The translations under genes were made by a program, and so were the position numbers. From contig CAMLEX010000088.1 in the NCBI GenBank assembly GCA_946479055.1, positions 1 through 11,413 on the forward strand: DNA of 11,413 bases. Direction: 5' to 3'. The notes under the pieces are model-generated. The model was given only the letters and a program-made list of their open reading frames with translations. It made no database searches and had not been told where the DNA came from. Source of the DNA: an uncultured Bacteroidota bacterium. GTDB lineage: Bacteria; Bacteroidota; Bacteroidia; Chitinophagales; Chitinophagaceae. Shown one piece after another: positions 8,621 through 11,413 of this stretch (position 1 is its first letter; each line of letters opens with the position of its first letter).

Positions 8621-8641
8621 ATCTACGGAAAAAGCGTAGAT
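8621..8641. promoter_or_regulatory. Inverted repeat upstream of the lipocalin-like gene
   Basis: ATCTACG (8621-8627) and CGTAGAT (8635-8641) form a perfect 7-bp inverted repeat with a 7-nt centre, ending 26 bp before the start codon at 8668. No T-run follows, so it is not a terminator. It could be a dimeric-regulator site or a leader hairpin. The repeat itself is certain; its role is a guess. Confidence 0.45.
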
Positions 8642-8667
8642 TACTGATTGTAATTAAATTAAAATTT

Positions 8668-9108
8668 ATGAAATACGCTTTGTTAATTATAGTGCTAAGC
8701 ATAACGCTTCTTTCATGCTCTAAAGACCCCGTTGATGATTCTTCTAAACGAGATGCACTCACCACCGGAACCTGGAAATTAACAGGAGCTACGACAGACT
8801 ATAACAAAGATGGAATGTATGAAGAAGATTCCTATGCCATCTATGCCGACTGTGAAAAAGATAATTTCTACACTTTCAAGGCCGACGGCAGTGGGATCAT
8901 GGATGCGGGACCTACTAAATGCTATAGTAGCGCTCCACAGACTAGCACTTTCTCCTGGAGTTTTAAGGACAATCAAACCCGACTTCAATTTGCAGGACCA
9001 GATTACGAGATCGAAGAACTAACCGCAGCCACTTTGCGGTTGAAAGGCAGGGTTTCCTACAACGTAATTTACACTATAGATGTGAAATCGACCTATACTA
9101 AGCAATAA
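8668..9108 (+). CDS. Lipocalin-like-domain lipoprotein
   Basis: This is a 146-residue lipoprotein. The signal peptide has a basic start and hydrophobic core (KYALLIIVLSITLLSC), with Cys17 as the lipidation site. The mature part matches small Bacteroidota lipoproteins with a lipocalin-like beta-barrel: TTGTWKLTGATTDYNKDG (32-49), YTFKADGSGIMDAG (68-81), FSWSF (95-99), and strand pairs through ELTAATLRLKGRV. The D44-x-N46-x-D48-G49 loop and Cys62/Cys85 are usual for such proteins; the cysteines may form a disulphide. The ligand and exact role are unknown for the family. ATG 8668 follows an A/T-rich leader. The gene lies alone between the two structured repeats, with an inverted repeat 26 bp upstream of its start, which suggests the repeats and the gene may move or be kept as a unit. 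Confidence 0.83.
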   Translation: MKYALLIIVLSITLLSCSKDPVDDSSKRDALTTGTWKLTGATTDYNKDGMYEEDSYAIYADCEKDNFYTFKADGSGIMDAGPTKCYSSAPQTSTFSWSFKDNQTRLQFAGPDYEIEELTAATLRLKGRVSYNVIYTIDVKSTYTKQ

Positions 9109-9137
9109 TTCAATTCTGAAGGAAATTTGATCGTTCT

Positions 9138-9163
9138 GTATTATATGGGCATAAATATAATAC
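9138..9163. repeat. AT-rich inverted repeat downstream of the lipocalin-like gene
   Basis: GTATTATA (9138-9145) and TATAATAC (9156-9163) are perfect 8-bp inverted repeats around a 10-nt loop, 30 bp after the stop codon. No T-run follows, so at most it is a weak 3' stabiliser or terminator. The remaining sequence from 9164 to 9389 shows no convincing gene. Confidence 0.4.
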
Positions 9164-9389
9164 CCTGCATGTTATTAACACACCCCATGTCTCTACGAAA
9201 TAATTCTTTTGTTTTTCTTCTATGATTATGTCTGCGATCCCCGTCATACAACCTGTGGCGTCTATAAAAAGAGAGATTAAAGTAGAGAATTTTTTGTTAA
9301 TGATTCTTGCTGACAATTAAAACTGCTGCTAACATATAGGCTTAAACGAAACTTTGCGCCGGCAGCATCTGCGAAGTAAAAACATTTTT

Positions 9390-9560
9390 TGCACTTGTTG
9401 GTGTTCCGTAAAGTGACACGCCGAACGCAGAGGTCGGTGTTTTTCACCAACCGCACTGCTGTAAACCTGCTACGTATCACCAGAGCCTTTCCCTAAATCT
9501 ATAGGAGGAGGGCTTATAGTTCGGTTGCTGGTGAGAAACACCAGCAACGGCGTAAAAAGT
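9390..9560. repeat. Structured ~170-bp repeat, copy 2
   Basis: Same orientation as copy 1, with its start 1001 bp further on. The closing stem (ACGCCG 9418-9423 with CGGCGT 9548-9553) and hairpin 3 (9524-9533 with 9539-9548, loop AGAAA) are unchanged. Hairpin 1 (9432-9439 with 9445-9452) has one T-to-C change that breaks a pair, and its loop is TTTTT. Hairpin 2 keeps the loop AATCTA (9496-9501) but has a weaker stem. The left boundary is soft: both copies have TAAAAA and CATTTT just before it, but copy 1 has extra bases there. It lies between the convergent lipocalin-like and winged-helix genes and, with the inverted repeat above, is the only notable content of 9109-9613. Confidence 0.9.
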
Positions 9561-9613
9561 ATTAATCACACAATCTAATTTGTTTTACGCTTTACTTGAT
9601 TTTTAATTGGTAT

Positions 9614-10471
9614 CTACTCAATAACAAATTTGTAACCCCTGCCATGTACGTTTATAAATTTAATGGAGTTATCGTCGCTTAATTTCTTACGTAATTTAGA
9701 CACCAATACATCAACATTTCTACTGATCACAACTATACCTTCATCTTCCCAAATTTCTTTCATTAGTTTTTCCCTTTCTACGATTTGATTTATATTTTCT
9801 GCAAATATTTTTAGTGCCTTTGTTTCTTTTTCCGAAAGCGTAATACTTTTATTTTCACTTTTAAGAACATTATTATCTGTATAAAATTGAAAGTTTCCTA
9901 ATTGTATGTAATCACTATTGTCGACGATTGATGCTGCCTCTTCTTTTTTCCGAAACTTGTCCTTCATATAAAAACCAAGAACACTCAAAGGAATAATCAA
10001 CAGCAACAACCAAAAGAAATTAAACTTATTTTTCTTCAAAAGTTCAATTTCAATAACATAACAACCAACCTCCAGCGTACGACCCCTACAAGGTGTTAAA
10101 TCGCCTGTTTGGCTATTTATTTCGAATGCAAAGACAGTTTCATTTTGTTTACAATTCCTCAAATTCACTATATAATCGTTTGCCAGGGCATTTTTTTGAA
10201 ATGTTCGTTGAACTAAATTGATGAGTGTATCTGAAATAAAACCAAAGTGATTTTGAAAGGAGATCTGGTATGTACTTTCATTTAATTTCTTAACCGGCAT
10301 CACCCGGGATGAAGAATCTTTAGCTGTAAGCAAAAGCTGATGTCCTAAATCACGTAATACAACTTCTAAATGCTTCCCAGGGATTTCATTCTTTTTATTA
10401 ATAAATGGAACAGCAGAAATCAAAATAGCAATTATCATGATTGAAGATCCCAAAAGAATAAATGGTTTCAT
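9614..10471 (-). CDS. Membrane-anchored winged-helix transcriptional regulator
   Basis: This 285-residue protein has an unusual order of parts. An N-terminal hydrophobic helix (4-24, LLGSSIMIIAILISAVPF) comes first. Next is a periplasmic-type region (about 28-148) with SSSRVMPVKK, Cys107, TPCRGR (Cys128) and GCYVI (Cys137). A second membrane helix (about 150-168, FNFFWLLLLIIPLSVLGFY) is followed by a basic stop-transfer stretch (KDKFRKKEE). The C-terminal OmpR/PhoB-type winged helix spans about 187-284, with ITLSEKETKALKIF, the recognition helix RNVDVLVSKLRKKL and the wing VHGRGYKFV. The DNA-binding domain is thus at the C-terminus, the reverse of ToxR/CadC. I recall similar proteins in Chitinophaga-like genomes. 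No receiver domain is present, so the signal is presumably sensed outside the membrane. The gene is divergent from a BNR-repeat protein and lies next to a phased direct-repeat operator (10509-10547), which it may bind. Confidence 0.88.
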   Translation of the reverse strand: MKPFILLGSSIMIIAILISAVPFINKKNEIPGKHLEVVLRDLGHQLLLTAKDSSSRVMPVKKLNESTYQISFQNHFGFISDTLINLVQRTFQKNALANDYIVNLRNCKQNETVFAFEINSQTGDLTPCRGRTLEVGCYVIEIELLKKNKFNFFWLLLLIIPLSVLGFYMKDKFRKKEEAASIVDNSDYIQLGNFQFYTDNNVLKSENKSITLSEKETKALKIFAENINQIVEREKLMKEIWEDEGIVVISRNVDVLVSKLRKKLSDDNSIKFINVHGRGYKFVIE

Positions 10472-10508
10472 GAGTGCAAAATAATCTATTAAACCCCAGT
10501 TTTCGACG

Positions 10509-10547
10509 GTTTTACAAACGTTTTACCTATCCTTTACACTTCTTTAC
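10509..10547. promoter_or_regulatory. Four phased TTTAC direct repeats, probable winged-helix operator
   Basis: Seven-base units GTTTTAC (10509-10515), GTTTTAC (10520-10526), CCTTTAC (10531-10537) and TCTTTAC (10541-10547) share the core TTTAC, whose starts are spaced 11, 11 and 10 bp. All therefore face the same side of the helix. Seven-base direct repeats at 11-bp spacing are the known layout of pho-box-type sites bound head-to-tail by OmpR/PhoB winged helices. The cluster begins 38 bp from the regulator's start and ends 71 bp before the divergent BNR gene. Binding by the neighbouring regulator is inferred. Confidence 0.65.
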
Positions 10548-10568
10548 TATTAAAAAGCTTCAGGAGAG

Positions 10569-10598
10569 TTGACGCCCGATATCTTTACTTTATTGTTT
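10569..10598 (+). promoter_or_regulatory. Possible promoter of the BNR-repeat gene
   Basis: TTG (10569-10571), a 19-bp gap and TATTGTTT (10591-10598) loosely follow the Bacteroidota pattern TTTG-N19-TAnnTTTG, with two mismatches in the -7 box. It would give a leader of roughly 15-20 nt. The TTTAC operator lies 21 bp upstream, a position suited to activation. Confidence 0.3.
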
Positions 10599-10618
10599 CA
10601 CCAATATAATTTATAGCC

Positions 10619-11413
10619 ATGAATATTTATATCCTTGCTTTTTTGCTCCTTTTCACGGTTTCCTCATCTTCCCTTCTCCCGGATAGCCATCCAGACCCAA
10701 AAACAGAGAAGGCTGGAACTGCAAAGATCGTTTTTAAATCTACAGATGGCGGACAAACATGGCAGGACATCAGCAAAGGGCTGCCAGAAAATTTGCGGAA
10801 AGATGGTATCCGGGGAGATAGCATCTTTGCAAATGATAAAGGGCTGTTTTTACGGGTTGGAAACGGACTTTATCACAGTACACCAAATGCCACAGCTCCT
10901 TTTTGGACCAAAGAGACTTTCACTGATGAAAATAGCAGCATTGCCCCCAATAAGTCCGGGATATTTGCCAACAATTACTGGGGCGTAATGGTGAAAAAGG
11001 CAAACGGAACGAATGTATGGGTGCCGATATTCGACAATTCTTCTGAGCTACGAATACGCAGCGTTTTTGAAACTGCCGGAGGTACAATTTTCATCGGCAC
11101 CGACAGAGGCCTTTTTAAAACTGATAACAGTGGAAAAAACTGGAAACATGTCTATGCCGGAGGCTGGGCAGGGCATTTGGCAGAGTCGAATGGCGTACTG
11201 GTGTCGACCAGTAAGAGAAGTATAATAAGATCGACCGATAATGGCGAAAACTGGGCGCTGGCGATCAGTGAGGACAGTGTGGTTTTCGATGTAAAACAGA
11301 TCAAAGGCGGATTCGCTGCTATCACTTCCAATTCAGAGGTGAATACCGTGAATACCAGTAGGCTAAGCGCATCCTATGACGGCGGTAAAACCTGGCAGCC
11401 CATTGATGTCGGC
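10619..11413 (+). CDS. Secreted BNR/Asp-box repeat protein, N-terminal part (runs off window)
   Basis: The frame from ATG 10619 is open to the end of the window (265 codons, no stop), so the gene is truncated at the right edge. A signal peptide is clear (MNIYILAFLLLFTVSSSS). Four Asp-box motifs (S/T-x-D-x-G-x-x-W pattern) follow: STDGGQTW (41-48), TDNSGKNW (168-175), STDNGENW (205-212) and SYDGGKTW (252-259). GTIFIGTDRGLFKT (155-168) is a typical blade strand. This is the signature of the sialidase/BNR and photosystem-II-stability-factor-like (YCF48/vps10-like) beta-propellers. A sialidase activity cannot be claimed: no FRIP motif or catalytic arginine triad is visible in this part, and most such Bacteroidota proteins have unknown function. 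It is divergent from the membrane-bound winged-helix regulator, 147 bp away, and may be its regulatory target. Confidence 0.88.
   Translation, partial: MNIYILAFLLLFTVSSSSLLPDSHPDPKTEKAGTAKIVFKSTDGGQTWQDISKGLPENLRKDGIRGDSIFANDKGLFLRVGNGLYHSTPNATAPFWTKETFTDENSSIAPNKSGIFANNYWGVMVKKANGTNVWVPIFDNSSELRIRSVFETAGGTIFIGTDRGLFKTDNSGKNWKHVYAGGWAGHLAESNGVLVSTSKRSIIRSTDNGENWALAISEDSVVFDVKQIKGGFAAITSNSEVNTVNTSRLSASYDGGKTWQPIDVG

Noticed and set aside
9222..9320. 32-residue plus frame (MIMSAIPVIQPV...) between the lipocalin-like gene and repeat copy 2
   Set aside because: Short, no leader signal and no recognisable family; it could be a remnant, but the sequence alone does not support a gene.
8389..9560. 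Integron attC sites flanking a gene cassette
   Set aside because: The layout is similar, but the expected RYYYAAC and GTTRRRY core sites are not found at the ends of the folded element, and no integrase is in the window.
8389..9560. CRISPR array
   Set aside because: Only two long copies 1 kb apart with a gene between them; no short regular repeats and no cas genes.
9582..9595. GTTTTAC followed by CTTTAC near the end of the winged-helix gene, as a second operator
   Set aside because: Only two units, spaced 7 bp apart rather than 11, and located at the 3' end of a gene; probably chance in AT-rich DNA.
10635..10988. Open plus frame that could encode 117 residues, and another at 11013-11225
   Set aside because: Both are out of frame with the BNR-repeat gene starting at 10619, which has a signal peptide and four Asp-boxes and stays open to the window end.

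Overview
The window looks like chromosomal DNA from a Bacteroidota bacterium, most likely of the Chitinophagaceae type. The evidence is a SusC/SusD pair with an STN-bearing SusC, an ECF sigma factor and FecR-type anti-sigma pair in front of it, A-rich leaders instead of Shine-Dalgarno sites, lipoproteins with short Bacteroidota-style signal peptides, and a membrane-bound winged-helix regulator of a kind I associate with this phylum. The genus is not determined.

Region 1 (309-7230, all plus strand) is a complete nutrient-sensing uptake unit. It holds an ECF sigma factor (309-908), a one-pass FecR anti-sigma factor (1021-2049), a SusC-type TonB-dependent transducer (2235-5663) and a SusD-type surface lipoprotein (5688-7175), and it ends at a strong intrinsic terminator (7197-7230). 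By analogy with known systems, substrate binding at SusCD is signalled through the STN domain to the FecR protein, which releases the sigma factor to raise susCD expression. No glycan-degrading enzyme is present in the window, so the substrate cannot be named. A GC-rich hairpin (2162-2188) separates the sigma/anti-sigma genes from susC.

Region 2 (7231-9613) looks like accessory DNA: small, loosely spaced genes and repeats. It contains a DUF3606-like protein (7385-7669), an unrecognised protein with a C-terminal hydrophobic anchor (7791-8333), and a lipocalin-like lipoprotein (8668-9108). The lipoprotein gene lies between two same-direction copies of a highly structured element of about 170 bp (8389-8558 and 9390-9560). 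Each copy has a closing stem and three internal hairpins.

Region 3 (9614-11413) is a divergent pair. On the minus strand is a membrane-anchored regulator with a periplasmic domain and a C-terminal OmpR/PhoB-type winged helix. On the plus strand is a secreted protein with four BNR/Asp-box repeats that runs off the right edge of the window. The 147-bp gap between them carries four TTTAC-containing direct repeats phased at 11, 11 and 10 bp, the layout expected for tandem binding by a PhoB-type winged helix. This likely operator and the structured repeat pair are the two most interesting signals here.
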